Notes under the pieces: model-generated
Seen by the model: only the letters and a program-made list of their open reading frames with translations
What the model was told of the DNA's origin: nothing
Databases searched by the model: none
Part shown: positions 26,789 to 36,067 of the stretch, piece after piece
Layout of the letters: the number at the start of each line of letters is the position of its first letter
How positions within the stretch are numbered: the first letter of the stretch is position 1
DNA from: Verrucomicrobiota bacterium
Lineage (GTDB): Bacteria > Verrucomicrobiota > Verrucomicrobiia > Opitutales > Intestinicryptomonadaceae
DNA length: 64,000 nt
Reading direction: 5' to 3'
Assembly: GCA_003343565.1 (NCBI GenBank)
Contig: QALA01000079.1
Location: 5,249 to 69,248 of the forward strand
Program-made: the position numbers and the translations under genes

Positions 26789-26910
26789 AACCGCCCCTTT
26801 CATGGGCGGACGCACCATCAGGACCTATCTTTAAAAAATTATTTTGACGCGCGTTTTGATGGGGCGGTGAAGTATTCGTCCCGTTAAGGCGGGACTCGGA
26901 ATTTTTTTTA
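26789..26910 (+). ncRNA. Structured intergenic RNA candidate with competing hairpins and terminator
   Basis: ACCGCCCC (26790-26797) can pair with GGGGCGGT (26862-26869), while CCGCCC (26791-26796) can instead pair with GGGCGG (26804-26809) and CCATCA (26815-26820) with TGATGG (26858-26863). These are mutually exclusive. A last hairpin GTCCCG (26879-26884)/CGGGAC (26891-26896) is followed six bases on by T8, an intrinsic-terminator shape on the plus strand. On the minus strand the same segment would be the leader of the orphan gene at 26739. Strand is therefore uncertain. Confidence 0.4.
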
Positions 26911-27129
26911 GCCCGCGGCGCAAAATACCCCCTTATTAAGACGGACTCAAAAAACCGCGCATTCGGCAAATGCGCAGCTTTGCAAGCCGCACTGCCCGCC
27001 CTTTCCCGCGCGCGATAGGCATGAATGCAAAGCCGCGCAAAAAAATCAAATCCGAAGCCAAGCTAAAAAACGTTCGCAGGAGCTTTCGGCAAAGGCGCGC
27101 GCCCCGGCCTGTTTTCTCCCGTATCCCGT
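26911..27129. other. Remainder of gap before lpxD end
   Basis: About 220 bases with no gene; the 26740-27129 gap is otherwise taken by the structured element. Confidence 0.35.
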
Positions 27130-28179
27130 CTATTTTGCGAAGGTCTTTTTCTCGATATTTAGGGCTTTTTCCACGTCCTTAAGCCTGTCGAAGAAGTCGG
27201 GAAGCTTGTCTATGAGAACTTCGATTTTGTGCGCGTGCATATACGGACGCGGAGGCGTGCCGCGCATATAGGACTTCGGCGGAATGTTCCCGTTGACTCC
27301 GCTCTGGCCGCCTATCATGGCGCCGTCGCCTATGTTTATGTGCCCCGCTACCCCCGTCTGGCCGCCCAGCACCGCGTAATTGCCGATCTTCGTGCTTCCG
27401 GAAATTCCGACTTGGGAAACCAGAAGCGCGCCCCGCCCGATTTGCACGTTGTGCGCAATCTGGACGAGATTGTCGATCTTCGTTCCGGCTCCCACGCGGG
27501 TGGTGTCGAATCGGGCCCTGTCTATGCAGGTGTTTGCGCCTATGTCGACGTCGTCCTCAAGCTCCACGATTCCGACCTGCGGAATGCGCACATGCCTGCC
27601 GTCGATAAATTCGTATCCGTATCCGTCCGAACCTATCACGGCGCCGGACTGAAGCCGCACCCTCTTTCCGAGAATGCAGCGGTCCAACACCACGCTGTTG
27701 GGCATCAGGACGCAGTCCTCGCCGATTTTCACGCCGCGGCCGACGTAATTGTTGCCGTACAAGACGCACCCTTCCGCGATCTCCGCGCCCTCGCACACGA
27801 CAACATTCGGCCCGATATAGGAATTGCGGCTGACCTTCGCGTTGCGGTCTATGACGGAGGTCGGGTGTATCGACGAATGGGGTTTCGCATACAGTTCCCT
27901 TTCAATCAGCGCGCATATTTTGCCCAGCGCCATGGAGGGATTGTCAACCCGCACGACGGCCGCCCCTTCCGGAAGCTCCCCCTTGTACGAGCGCGGAAGT
28001 ATCACCGCCGAAGCCTTGGTCGACGGAACTTCGGCCGCGTACTTTTTATTGCCCAAAAAGGTCAGTTCGTTTTTCCCCGCCTTGTCGAGCGCGGCAATGC
28101 CGACGATTTCCACGTCGGCCGGCCCCGACACGTCGGGATTGTCAAAGAGTTTGACCAGTTCCGATAGTTTGCATTTCAT
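27130..28179 (-). CDS. lpxD: UDP-3-O-acylglucosamine N-acyltransferase
   Basis: 349 residues from ATG 28179, which starts MKCKLSELVKLF as in the family; the open frame extends upstream without support. The N-terminal uridine-binding domain is followed by a left-handed beta-helix with hexapeptides (SYIGPNVVVCEGAEIAEGCV). The catalytic histidine is in IAHNVQIGRG, and the C-terminal helix has RPYMHAHKIEVLIDKLPDF. It adds the second acyl chain in lipid A synthesis. It starts 5 bases after the 7TM-HD gene, so it is the last gene of the HIT-phoH-HD-lpxD run. Confidence 0.95.
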   Translation of the reverse strand: MKCKLSELVKLFDNPDVSGPADVEIVGIAALDKAGKNELTFLGNKKYAAEVPSTKASAVILPRSYKGELPEGAAVVRVDNPSMALGKICALIERELYAKPHSSIHPTSVIDRNAKVSRNSYIGPNVVVCEGAEIAEGCVLYGNNYVGRGVKIGEDCVLMPNSVVLDRCILGKRVRLQSGAVIGSDGYGYEFIDGRHVRIPQVGIVELEDDVDIGANTCIDRARFDTTRVGAGTKIDNLVQIAHNVQIGRGALLVSQVGISGSTKIGNYAVLGGQTGVAGHINIGDGAMIGGQSGVNGNIPPKSYMRGTPPRPYMHAHKIEVLIDKLPDFFDRLKDVEKALNIEKKTFAK

Positions 28180-28184
28180 GGGAT

Positions 28185-30491
28185 TTATTTTTTCGAGTTG
28201 TCGTAAGCCACTCTGGAATGGAGCATGTTCATCATCGTAAACGCGAAACTCGCCTTGATTTTGGAAAGCTGCCTTATTGTTATCGGGCACTCGTCCAGCT
28301 GGCCGTCGTTCATCTTTGCGCGGACAATCGAGTCTATGAGCTCCTCGATTCCGTGCTGCGTCAGGCGCTTGAGCGAGCGCGACGCGGCCTCGCACGAATC
28401 CGCAAGCATTATTATGGCGTTTTCGACGGTCTGGGGCTTGACTCCGTCGTGGCGGTAGGTGCTCTCGTCAACAGTTGTCTCGATCGCCCCAGGCACGGCG
28501 TCCTCCGCGCCGGCGCTCTCGGCAAGCTTCAGCGCCTTGTTGTAGAAATAGGCGATAATTGAGGTCCCGTGATGCTGGCTTATCGCGTCTATCACCTGCT
28601 TCGGGAGCTTGGACATGCGCGCCAATTCGATTCCCTCCTTGATGTGGCTCTTTATTATTAGCGCGCTCATAGACGGATTCTGCTCGTCGTGCGGGTTTCT
28701 GGCGCCGCCCTGATTTTCCGAAAAGAACTCCGGCTTGACGATTTTTCCTATGTCGTGATAGAGCGCGCCTATCCTGCACACCAATGCGTTTACCCCCACG
28801 GCCGCCGCCGCCTGCTCGGCCAGATACGACACCATTACGCTGTGGTGGTACGTTCCGGGAGCCTCTATCTGAAGGCGCCTGAGGAGCGGATTGTTGAAGT
28901 CGGTAAAGTCGAGCAGCGTGATGTTGGAATACTGGTTGAACACCCTCTCTATTATGGGGAGTAGCCCGACCGATATAAAGCCGGTCAATATTCCCGCAAT
29001 CAGGGCCATCAGGGCCTGGCGCAAATATATTTCGGCCGGGACTCCGGAAGTCCAGCCTATCGTCAGCGCAAAAAGCGCTATAAAAGCCCCGTATATCGCG
29101 CCTCCCAAAACGACGCTCGAACGCGACGACGCCGTGTTGCAAAAGAAAATCGCAAGCAGCGCCGAAACCAAAAACAGCACGAAGAATATGACCCCCTCGC
29201 CTATCATCATCGCCGTGAGCGCGGACACCAGCAGCGCCATGACAAACCCCGTGTACGCGCCGAACAGCAAGACTTGAATTATCGGCCCGACCATTATCGG
29301 CGTCACATAGGTCAAAATTTGCAAAAAAGTTATTTCCGTATTGAAATAACCCGCGTTGGAAAAGTGTATTATCAGACGCTCAACGCCCAGATTGAGAAGA
29401 AGCAGCGTCGAGAAAATCGCTATCGTGCGCGGGCGCCTGTTCTTGTTTGTCTTGCTTATGGTTATGAACAGCGTTGCCGCCATGACCAGCAGGAACGACG
29501 CCATGAACTCGATGAAACTGCGCGTTCTGGAGTAGTCGAAATTGTCGCTGCGCTTCGACAGCTCCCTGCGGTAGGCGCGCATCTTTTCCGTGGCAATCGG
29601 AGTGTTGGCCGAATTGGAATCGACGAGAGTCTCCCCGCTGAACACGCGCACCAACACGGGCTGGACTTTCATGCGCGCCTCGTCGCGGCGAAGCTTTGTG
29701 GTCTCGGCGTCGAAGTCTATGTCGGGGCGAATCTCCTGGTTAAGCGCCCTATATATCGCATACGTCAGCTGCTCGTTGAGGCCGAGAGACTTGACTCTGT
29801 CCAAAAACGCCGCGCGCGCGCGCGACTCGTTGCGCGTCTGCGAATTTTGCACGCCCTCGACGTTCGTCAAGCCGCGCGAGGCCGAAAACACCGAGTCTCC
29901 GTCCTGATAGACCCCGTCCTTCAAGATGTTCAAAAGGTGGAATTTCGCCTGCCGAAAAATGTTCGTCCGCCTCTTTTGGTCGGTTTGGTCGTATATCGTT
30001 CGCACGTCGTCGGGGCTGACGTTCATCAGGCACCGCTGGCGTATGGAGGAGCTCACCATGTCGTAAAAGGCGTTTGAAAGCCTGTCGTCGGCCGATAGGC
30101 TGTCGTAGTCCTCCTGCGAATCGTTCAATGTCGAAAGCAGCGCGCGCACCCTGTTGTTTACCGCGTCCACATACCCGGAATTTATCTTGTATATGGGGGC
30201 GACGCGCTCGGCCAGCTGGTCGCGCTTGGACTGCGTGAGGGAGTCGCTTACAAACGAAAAGTCGAACGGCGATATAATGTTTACCCTGGCGGCCTTGTTC
30301 GGCAACAGATGCGGAACGATGACCGGCTTGTACGCAAAGCACACCATGTACACCAAAAACGACATGGCCAGCACCACCAGCGCAATGACCGGATACCTGT
30401 ACCGCCTGAATTTGGACCTCCCGGCCGACGGCTCTATCTTGCGCTTGATTATGTCGGCGCGATACTTCTTTATGTTTGACAGAACCCTCAT
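28185..30491 (-). CDS. pgpH: 7TM-HD phosphodiesterase (PgpH type)
   Basis: 768 residues. One N-terminal membrane helix, a large extracytoplasmic 7TMR-HDED domain, seven membrane helices (about 325-520), then a cytoplasmic HD domain with GTYHHSVMVSYLAEQ, YHDIGKIVKPEFF and HIKEGIELA and SQHHGT. Relatives degrade cyclic di-AMP. ATGA overlap with phoH shows translational coupling. The classical order phoH-pgpH-ybeY is broken here: ybeY is missing and lpxD follows. Confidence 0.92.
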   Translation of the reverse strand: MRVLSNIKKYRADIIKRKIEPSAGRSKFRRYRYPVIALVVLAMSFLVYMVCFAYKPVIVPHLLPNKAARVNIISPFDFSFVSDSLTQSKRDQLAERVAPIYKINSGYVDAVNNRVRALLSTLNDSQEDYDSLSADDRLSNAFYDMVSSSIRQRCLMNVSPDDVRTIYDQTDQKRRTNIFRQAKFHLLNILKDGVYQDGDSVFSASRGLTNVEGVQNSQTRNESRARAAFLDRVKSLGLNEQLTYAIYRALNQEIRPDIDFDAETTKLRRDEARMKVQPVLVRVFSGETLVDSNSANTPIATEKMRAYRRELSKRSDNFDYSRTRSFIEFMASFLLVMAATLFITISKTNKNRRPRTIAIFSTLLLLNLGVERLIIHFSNAGYFNTEITFLQILTYVTPIMVGPIIQVLLFGAYTGFVMALLVSALTAMMIGEGVIFFVLFLVSALLAIFFCNTASSRSSVVLGGAIYGAFIALFALTIGWTSGVPAEIYLRQALMALIAGILTGFISVGLLPIIERVFNQYSNITLLDFTDFNNPLLRRLQIEAPGTYHHSVMVSYLAEQAAAAVGVNALVCRIGALYHDIGKIVKPEFFSENQGGARNPHDEQNPSMSALIIKSHIKEGIELARMSKLPKQVIDAISQHHGTSIIAYFYNKALKLAESAGAEDAVPGAIETTVDESTYRHDGVKPQTVENAIIMLADSCEAASRSLKRLTQHGIEELIDSIVRAKMNDGQLDECPITIRQLSKIKASFAFTMMNMLHSRVAYDNSKK

Positions 30492-31438
30492 TGTTCGAGA
30501 CTCGCCTTGTAGGCGTTTACAATCTTCGTGACGAGCGGGTGGCGCACCACGTCGTCGGCTTCAAAGAAGAAAATCTTTATTCCGTCTATGCCGCCAAGAA
30601 TTTCGACCGCGCCCTTCAGCCCCGACTTCTTGTGCCGCGGCAGGTCTATTTGCGTTATGTCGCCGGTGACTATCATTCTTGAGCCCTCTCCGAGGCGCGT
30701 CAAAAACATCATCATTTGCTCCATAGTGGTGTTCTGCGCCTCGTCGAGAATTATAAACGCGTTTGAGAGCGTCCGCCCGCGCATGTATGCCAACGGGGCT
30801 ATCTCTATGACTTTGCGCTCCATGAGGCGCGCCGTGTCCTCCGGGCCTATCATGTCGTACATTGCGTCGTAGAGGGGGCGCAGGTACGGCAGGAGCTTCT
30901 CCTGCAAATCTCCGGGCAGAAAGCCCAGGGCCTCGCCGGCCTCGACAGCCGGGCGCGTAAGAATCACCTTTTCGACCGCCTTGTCCTGAAGCGACTTCAT
31001 TGCCGCGGCCACCGCCAAGTAGGTCTTTCCCGTGCCGGCCGGCCCCACCCCGAACACAATGTCGTTTTCGGAGATCGCCCGCAAGTAGCGCTTCTGATTG
31101 ATGTTTTTCGGCACAATGCTCTTGCGCTTCAAATTCATCACGATGGGATTTTCAAACACCCGGATTATGTCCGACAATTTTCCGGACGCCGCGCGCTCCA
31201 CCATACTGCGGAAATCCGAATTGCCTATCTTCATTCCCTGTTTTCTCGCCGCGGCCATGGTCTCGAAAAACTTCGATGCCGCCTCCACTTTTTCCGCGTC
31301 GCCCTCGAACCTTATCCACGCGTCGCGCGTGACAATCTTGACGCCGAACTTTTCCTGGGCGAGCTCTATGTTGTCGGGACGGCCGCAATAGGTGTCGGCA
31401 AGTTGCGCCGCATTGTCGAAGTTTATAGTGTTGTCCAT
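30488..31438 (-). CDS. phoH: PhoH-family ATPase (YbeZ type)
   Basis: 316 residues. A small N-terminal KH-like region, Walker A GPAGTGKT (132-139), RPAVEAGEALGFLPGDLQEK, and Walker B FIILDEAQNTTMEQMMMFLTR with GDITQIDLP. It is a cytoplasmic P-loop ATPase linked to ribosome maturation together with YbeY. It lies 3 bases after the HIT gene and overlaps pgpH by four bases. Confidence 0.95.
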   Translation of the reverse strand: MDNTINFDNAAQLADTYCGRPDNIELAQEKFGVKIVTRDAWIRFEGDAEKVEAASKFFETMAAARKQGMKIGNSDFRSMVERAASGKLSDIIRVFENPIVMNLKRKSIVPKNINQKRYLRAISENDIVFGVGPAGTGKTYLAVAAAMKSLQDKAVEKVILTRPAVEAGEALGFLPGDLQEKLLPYLRPLYDAMYDMIGPEDTARLMERKVIEIAPLAYMRGRTLSNAFIILDEAQNTTMEQMMMFLTRLGEGSRMIVTGDITQIDLPRHKKSGLKGAVEILGGIDGIKIFFFEADDVVRHPLVTKIVNAYKASLEQ

Positions 31439-31441
31439 ATT

Positions 31442-32008
31442 TTACGTTCCGGATTTTTTTGAGCGGACGCGGCGCGCGCGTTTGGCCGCTTTTTTTGCGG
31501 GAGCCTTAAGAATCCCCGAAAAGCGCGCAAGGCGTCTCCAAAGTTCGTCCATAGCCTCCGGAAGCACGCGAGTGTCGGATATTACGGGCATGAAATTCGT
31601 GTCGCCGTCCCAGCGCGGAACGACGTGGCAATGGAGGTGCTGCGGAATCCCCGCGCCCGCCTTTGAACCCAGGTTGAAGCCGATATTGAATCCGTCCGGC
31701 TTCATTGCGCGGGCAAGTATTGACTTCGCCCTGATTACGGCGTCGAAAAACTCCCTGCGCTCCGCAGGCCCAAGCTTTTCAATGTCCCCGACTTCGCGCT
31801 TGGGAAGCACCAGCAAATGCCCGCAGTTGTACGGAAATTTATTCATCACTATAAAGCAGGTGCGGCCCTTCCAGAGAATGCGGTACTTTGCGTAATCTCT
31901 CGACTTGGCCATTTCCGCAAAGGGGTTTCCGCCGCTTTTGCCGGAGTCGTCCCTCGGTTTGGGGGCTTCGACATAGGCCATGCGCCAATATGAATGAAGT
32001 CTCTGCAT
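31442..32008 (-). CDS. HIT-family nucleotide hydrolase
   Basis: 188 residues. Starts MQRLHSYWRMAYV, typical of bacterial Ap4A-phosphorylase-like HIT proteins. Contains PYNCGHLLVLPKREVGD and the histidine triad HLHCHVVP (124-131; H126 is the predicted nucleophile). The C-terminus adds an unusual basic tail rich in lysine and arginine. Probably hydrolyses or phosphorolyses dinucleoside polyphosphates. First gene of the phoH block. Confidence 0.93.
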   Translation of the reverse strand: MQRLHSYWRMAYVEAPKPRDDSGKSGGNPFAEMAKSRDYAKYRILWKGRTCFIVMNKFPYNCGHLLVLPKREVGDIEKLGPAERREFFDAVIRAKSILARAMKPDGFNIGFNLGSKAGAGIPQHLHCHVVPRWDGDTNFMPVISDTRVLPEAMDELWRRLARFSGILKAPAKKAAKRARRVRSKKSGT

Positions 32009-32469
32009 ATTTAATTTACTCTTTCATTCAACCACAGCGCCCCCTTTTTTTCAAGCATTTAAAAATTCCGCGGCTTCCGCGCCGAACGGGGATTGGAAAG
32101 AGCGGCGGCGGCGTAAAAATTAGGCATCTGACGGACTTGCCGTAAAATTCTTTGGCCCCGCGCGTCGGCGCGTAAAAATGCCCACACGGCCCCAGACTCC
32201 GTTCCCAAGAAACGGGTGCAGCGCACGTTTGGGAATCGGCATTTTTATGCCGGCAATTCGCCTTTGGTCGACAACTTACCGGATTTGGAAAAATCCGCCG
32301 AAACCTCATGCGCCTTTGCGCCCGCCTTCCGAAATGTCGCCGCAGCAGCGGCGGTCGGTCGGATTTCGTCTCCGACATTACAAACCTCTCCGGCAAATTC
32401 CGCGTCCGCCGGAAAAGCGGACGCCTTTGCAAAAAAACACGCCTTTCGAACAAAAAAGCTTGCGGCGCG
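32009..32469. other. Intergenic gap
   Basis: About 460 bases. No gene, hairpin or repeat that I can support; the upstream promoter of the HIT operon should be here. Confidence 0.35.
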
Positions 32470-33066
32470 TCAGGCAAAATTCAATTTTGCAAAAACCAGC
32501 ACGGGAGAGATCGGATTCGACCAGTCGGCCGACATCTCATATTCGAATCCGCCGCGCGTAAAGAAATCCCGAACCGCGCAAAATTCCTCCTCGCCGCCCG
32601 CATGTCCGCGGTAGCACAAGACGCTCACAATGCACCCTGCCGGATCGCATATGCGCCCGACCGCCTCCAGAGCCGCTACAGTCCCTGACGCGGACGTGAC
32701 CACCGACTTGTCGGAAGTCGGAAGCCAGCCGAGATTGAAAAACGCCGCCCCGATTTTTCCGCGCGCGCGCTCCGGAAGCAGCGTCTCCATATCGGCGTGC
32801 GAAGCCCGAAAAAATTTCGCGCGCGCCCCGGCGGCGGAAAAACTATCCGTCGAGACGGCGAGCCCCTTCGACTCGAAAAGCCTCCTGCTCTCCTCAATGG
32901 CGCGCGCCTGAACGTCGAATCCGAAAAGTTCCCCGTCCCCGTCAAGCAGTGACATCGCAAAGAGCGCGTCGCGCCCACGTCCCAGCGTCGCGTCGACGGC
33001 AAAGCGGAGCTTCCGCCCCCCCAACGCCTCCGCAAGCTTAATGTGCGACAACTCGGTAAAATTCAT
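32470..33066 (-). CDS. mnmM: Class I SAM-dependent methyltransferase, YtqB/MnmM-like
   Basis: 198 residues. SAM loop FAVDATLGRGRDALF, acidic DVQARAI, then FFNLGWLPTSDKSVVT, which matches the NLGYLPG-D-S signature of YtqB/MnmM, and CYRGHAGGEEEF. MnmM methylates the wobble uridine of some tRNAs (the aminomethyl-to-methylaminomethyl step). Standing alone. The symbol is an inference from motifs; other rRNA methylase annotations of the family exist. Confidence 0.72.
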   Translation of the reverse strand: MNFTELSHIKLAEALGGRKLRFAVDATLGRGRDALFAMSLLDGDGELFGFDVQARAIEESRRLFESKGLAVSTDSFSAAGARAKFFRASHADMETLLPERARGKIGAAFFNLGWLPTSDKSVVTSASGTVAALEAVGRICDPAGCIVSVLCYRGHAGGEEEFCAVRDFFTRGGFEYEMSADWSNPISPVLVFAKLNFA

Positions 33067-33678
33067 AATTGCAATTCCGCGCGATTGAAAAACCGGCCCT
33101 AAAACGCCGCATTAATAAGTCCAAATCTCCGCCCCCTCGCAGTCTCCGCGCCGACAGATCCGAAAAAGCGCAAGCCGTCCGACATATTCCAAATCGCGCC
33201 TAAAACATCGAACGCCGAATGCGAAATGCCGTAAGGCTTCCCGCCTCTCCGTCCCGAACGGCGACGCCGACGCAATCTCCGCCCGAACGCGCCGCGGCGC
33301 ACAAAGCGGACATGGCATTCCGCGCCCCGAAATATCCTTCTGAAAAATCCGCCTTCAAATTAACGCTCCGCACGATTGCGCGCCCAAGCCTCCGCGCCCG
33401 ACAAAAAAGCCCGTCGGCAAATTCCATAAAAAACAGCATTTTTTTTCAAACATGAAATGGCGGCAAAAAAATCCGATTATCCGAACGCGCGCGCCGCGCG
33501 GCTTTCAAGAGTCGAAACGCCTTGGCAAAAAACGCCGCCGCGCAACCGCATACTCCCTCGGCGGAAAACGCCGCAACGCCGATTCCCGCAGACCTGCGCC
33601 AATTCCCGCAAACCCCGCAAAGCGAACGCACAAAACGCGCTGAAAGTGCGACTTTGTACAGTTTTTTCGGAATCGGCT
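33067..33678. other. Intergenic gap after lpxA
   Basis: About 610 bases downstream of lpxA and upstream of the methyltransferase. No feature seen; open frames here look random. Confidence 0.35.
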
Positions 33679-34455
33679 TCAGGCCAGCCCGCGCTCGGTC
33701 TGCCCGCGCGCAAAATCCAAAATCATTTTTATTACGCGGGATTGCGAACTGTCGCGCGCGGCCAGCTCCTCGATTGCGCACGGGCGGGAAAGCCTGCGCT
33801 TGTACAGCAACTTGAACGCGCTGTAAACCATGTCTATCTCGTCCGACGTAAATCCGTTGCGCTGCATGTTGATTTTGTTTATCGCGCAAATTTCGGCCGG
33901 AGAGCCGTCCGCCATAAAAAACGGAAGAAGGTCTTTGACCAACTTGGAACTCGCGCTCAACATGGAATACGCCCCGATTCGGCAAAACTGGTGCGCGCCG
34001 CTGCCCCATCCGATTACGGCGTTGTCCTCGACAACCACGTGCCCTCCGAGCGCCGCATGCGAGCTCATTACCACGTTGTTTCCGACGGTGCAATCGTGCG
34101 CTATGTGACTGTAAGCCAATATGTTGTTGTTGTCGCCTATCACGGTAAAATCTCCGTCTCCGGTGGCCAGATGCGCCGTGGTGTATTCCCGAAACACATT
34201 GCCGTCGCCTATCTTCAAGCCGGCCCGTCCGCCCTTGTATTTTAGGTCGTGCGTCATTCCGCCTATGAACGCGTAGGGGAAAATGCGGTTGTTGCGCCCT
34301 ATGAACGAATATCCGTCCACAGTCGCGTGATGGGCGACTACCGTTCCCGAACCTATGCGCACTTGGGAACCGATGTAGGCGTACGCGCCGACTTCGACGT
34401 TTTCGTCGAGCTGCGCGCCTTTTTCTATGATGGCCGTGGGGTGTATCTTTGACAT
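33679..34455 (-). CDS. lpxA: UDP-N-acetylglucosamine acyltransferase
   Basis: 258 residues from ATG 34455 (MSKIHPTAIIEKGAQLDENV, a family-typical start). Left-handed beta-helix hexapeptides, HDLKYKGGRAGLKIGDGN, the catalytic histidine in SHIAHDCTVGNN, then the C-terminal helical cap (NKINMQRNGFTSDEI). It performs the first acylation of lipid A. It follows lpxC-fabZ by 53 bases on the same strand, as in the Bacteroidota/Verrucomicrobiota order. Confidence 0.96.
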   Translation of the reverse strand: MSKIHPTAIIEKGAQLDENVEVGAYAYIGSQVRIGSGTVVAHHATVDGYSFIGRNNRIFPYAFIGGMTHDLKYKGGRAGLKIGDGNVFREYTTAHLATGDGDFTVIGDNNNILAYSHIAHDCTVGNNVVMSSHAALGGHVVVEDNAVIGWGSGAHQFCRIGAYSMLSASSKLVKDLLPFFMADGSPAEICAINKINMQRNGFTSDEIDMVYSAFKLLYKRRLSRPCAIEELAARDSSQSRVIKMILDFARGQTERGLA

Positions 34456-34508
34456 GTCGAACTTAAATTGCCGCGCCTGGGGCTTCGGAGAAAAAGCGGG
34501 AAAGCCCC

Positions 34509-35843
34509 CTACGGAGCCTCCGTCGCGTTCAATACGGTAAACATGAGATCCGCGCTTGACACCACCTTGCCGTCGACCATGCACTCCGCGCTTGCGCACG
34601 CGATTTTGTCGCCGCGCGACTTCGTGATTTTGACGGATATCTCAAGCTGGTCGCCGGGCTTTACCGCCCTGCGGAACTTGACTTTGTCGGCGCTCATGAA
34701 GAAGGCGAGTTTGTCCTCTCCGTCGATGTGGCGGAGCATGAGTATTCCCGCCGCCTGCGCCATGGCCTCAAGCTGAAGAACTCCGGGCATGACGGGATTC
34801 CCCGGAAAGTGCCCCTGAAAAAACGGCTCGTTTATCGTGACGTTTTTTATGGCCGTCAGCTCCATATCTCCGCGCGACTCCGTCACCCTGTCTATCAGCA
34901 CAAACGGATAGCGGTGCGGCAAAAGCTCCAAGATTCTGCGCGTGTCCAGGGCCGCCTCCGTAAAAATCTTGGGCTTTTTCGACGACGCCGGCTTTGCGGG
35001 CGGCGCGGACTTCAGACGCTCCATCTGCTCGTAAATTTTCATCGTCAGCTTGGCGTTTAACGCATGTCCGGGACGCACCGCCACTATGTGCGCCTTCAGC
35101 GGAAGGCCCAGCAGGGCGATATCGCCGACTATGTCGAGAATCTTGTGCCGCACAAACTCGTCCTGATAGCGCAGGGGCTCCTTCGATATTATTTTGTCCC
35201 CCTTGATGACTATCGCGCTGTCGAGACTGCCGCCCTGAATTTTTCCGAGCTTTAAAAGCTCCTCTATGTCCTCGTAAATCGTGAATGTGCGCGCCGGGGC
35301 CACGCCCGCCTGGTACGATTCCGGATCTATGTCCATCGACAGGTGCTGCGTATGAATACCCCTGTCGTCGGCCGAGGTGCAGGTGATTTTCAGCCCGTCG
35401 TACGGAAGCGCGATTATCGAGCGGTTCCCCTCGGAAACGGAAACGGGCTCGCGCAGTTCAAAGAAGCTGCGCTCCGCCGACTGCTCGACCGGCTCGCACT
35501 CCTGAATCAAATTCACAAACAGCTTTGACGACCCGTCCAGAATCGGCGGCTCCGCGGCATTCATTTCGACTATGCAGTTGTCCACCCCCATGCCCGAAAG
35601 CGCGCTGAGAACGTGCTCGATCGTATGCAGCTGCGTGTGTCCGGATTTCACCCCCGTGCTGCGGACGAGATCGTTTACCAAACTTATGTGGGGCTTTACT
35701 TCGGGATTGCCGAATATGTCCCTCCTCCTGAACACGATGCCGGTATTTTCCGGCGCCGGCTTCAGCGTCATCGTCACTTGCGCGGCCGAGTGCAAAGCCG
35801 TTCCGTTTATGCTTCCTTCTCTAAGTATGGTACGCTGTTTCAT
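34509..35843 (-). CDS. lpxC-fabZ: Fused LpxC deacetylase - FabZ dehydratase
   Basis: 444 residues. The N-terminal LpxC part (1-270) has the zinc ligands HTIEHVLSALSGMG and HKILDIVGDIALLG, with catalytic H in GHALN. A proline/lysine-rich linker (about 280-300) follows. The C-terminal FabZ part (300-444) has RRILELLPHRYPFVLIDRV, and the hot-dog active site FFQGHFPGNPVMPGV. One polypeptide combines the committed lipid A deacetylation with the acyl-ACP dehydratase that balances it. This fusion is known in Bacteroidota and relatives. Confidence 0.96.
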   Translation of the reverse strand: MKQRTILREGSINGTALHSAAQVTMTLKPAPENTGIVFRRRDIFGNPEVKPHISLVNDLVRSTGVKSGHTQLHTIEHVLSALSGMGVDNCIVEMNAAEPPILDGSSKLFVNLIQECEPVEQSAERSFFELREPVSVSEGNRSIIALPYDGLKITCTSADDRGIHTQHLSMDIDPESYQAGVAPARTFTIYEDIEELLKLGKIQGGSLDSAIVIKGDKIISKEPLRYQDEFVRHKILDIVGDIALLGLPLKAHIVAVRPGHALNAKLTMKIYEQMERLKSAPPAKPASSKKPKIFTEAALDTRRILELLPHRYPFVLIDRVTESRGDMELTAIKNVTINEPFFQGHFPGNPVMPGVLQLEAMAQAAGILMLRHIDGEDKLAFFMSADKVKFRRAVKPGDQLEISVKITKSRGDKIACASAECMVDGKVVSSADLMFTVLNATEAP

Positions 35844-35914
35844 CTTTGTGATAATCCCGCGGATTAAATATTATCGCGTCGAATACGTAAAGCTTTTAAT
35901 TTTTCATATCCGCT

Positions 35915-35948
35915 AAAAAAAACGGCCGGCCCCCAATGGAAGTCCGGC
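35915..35948 (-). terminator. Intrinsic terminator upstream of lpxC-fabZ
   Basis: On the minus strand GCCGG (35944-35948) pairs with CCGGC (35925-35929), then CG and eight T (A8 at 35915-35922 on the plus strand). It would end the small RNA candidate 72 bases before the lpxC start. Confidence 0.5.
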
Positions 35949-36067
35949 GCGAACTGCCGCTTAAGCGGCCTTTTTAATGCCGCCCTTTTGCCGGCGCGCA
36001 ACTTAGGGGTTCGCAGGATTCAGCGAAAGCCTCTCCCGAAAGGCCGCTCTGCCGCTTAGCCGGACCC
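35949..36067 (-). ncRNA. tRNA-like structured small RNA candidate (degenerate tRNA-Pro?)
   Basis: On the minus strand, from 36067, a 64-base unit begins GGGGTCC and ends GAACCCC, which pair as a seven-base acceptor with one mismatch. Inside are a D-arm-like GCTAAGCGGCAGAGC and an anticodon-loop-like TTCGGGA identical to tRNA-Pro(CGG). The expected 5' strand of the T stem is missing, so about 9 bases seem deleted. A palindrome GCCGCTTAAGCGGC (35956-35969) and a terminator (35915-35948) follow. It is either a decayed tRNA or a real structured RNA. Confidence 0.3.

Noticed and set aside
35949..36067. Functional tRNA, SRP RNA, tmRNA or RNase P RNA
   Set aside because: The T stem is incomplete for a tRNA; the GGAAG/AGCAG core of SRP RNA and tag frame of tmRNA are absent; too short for RNase P.
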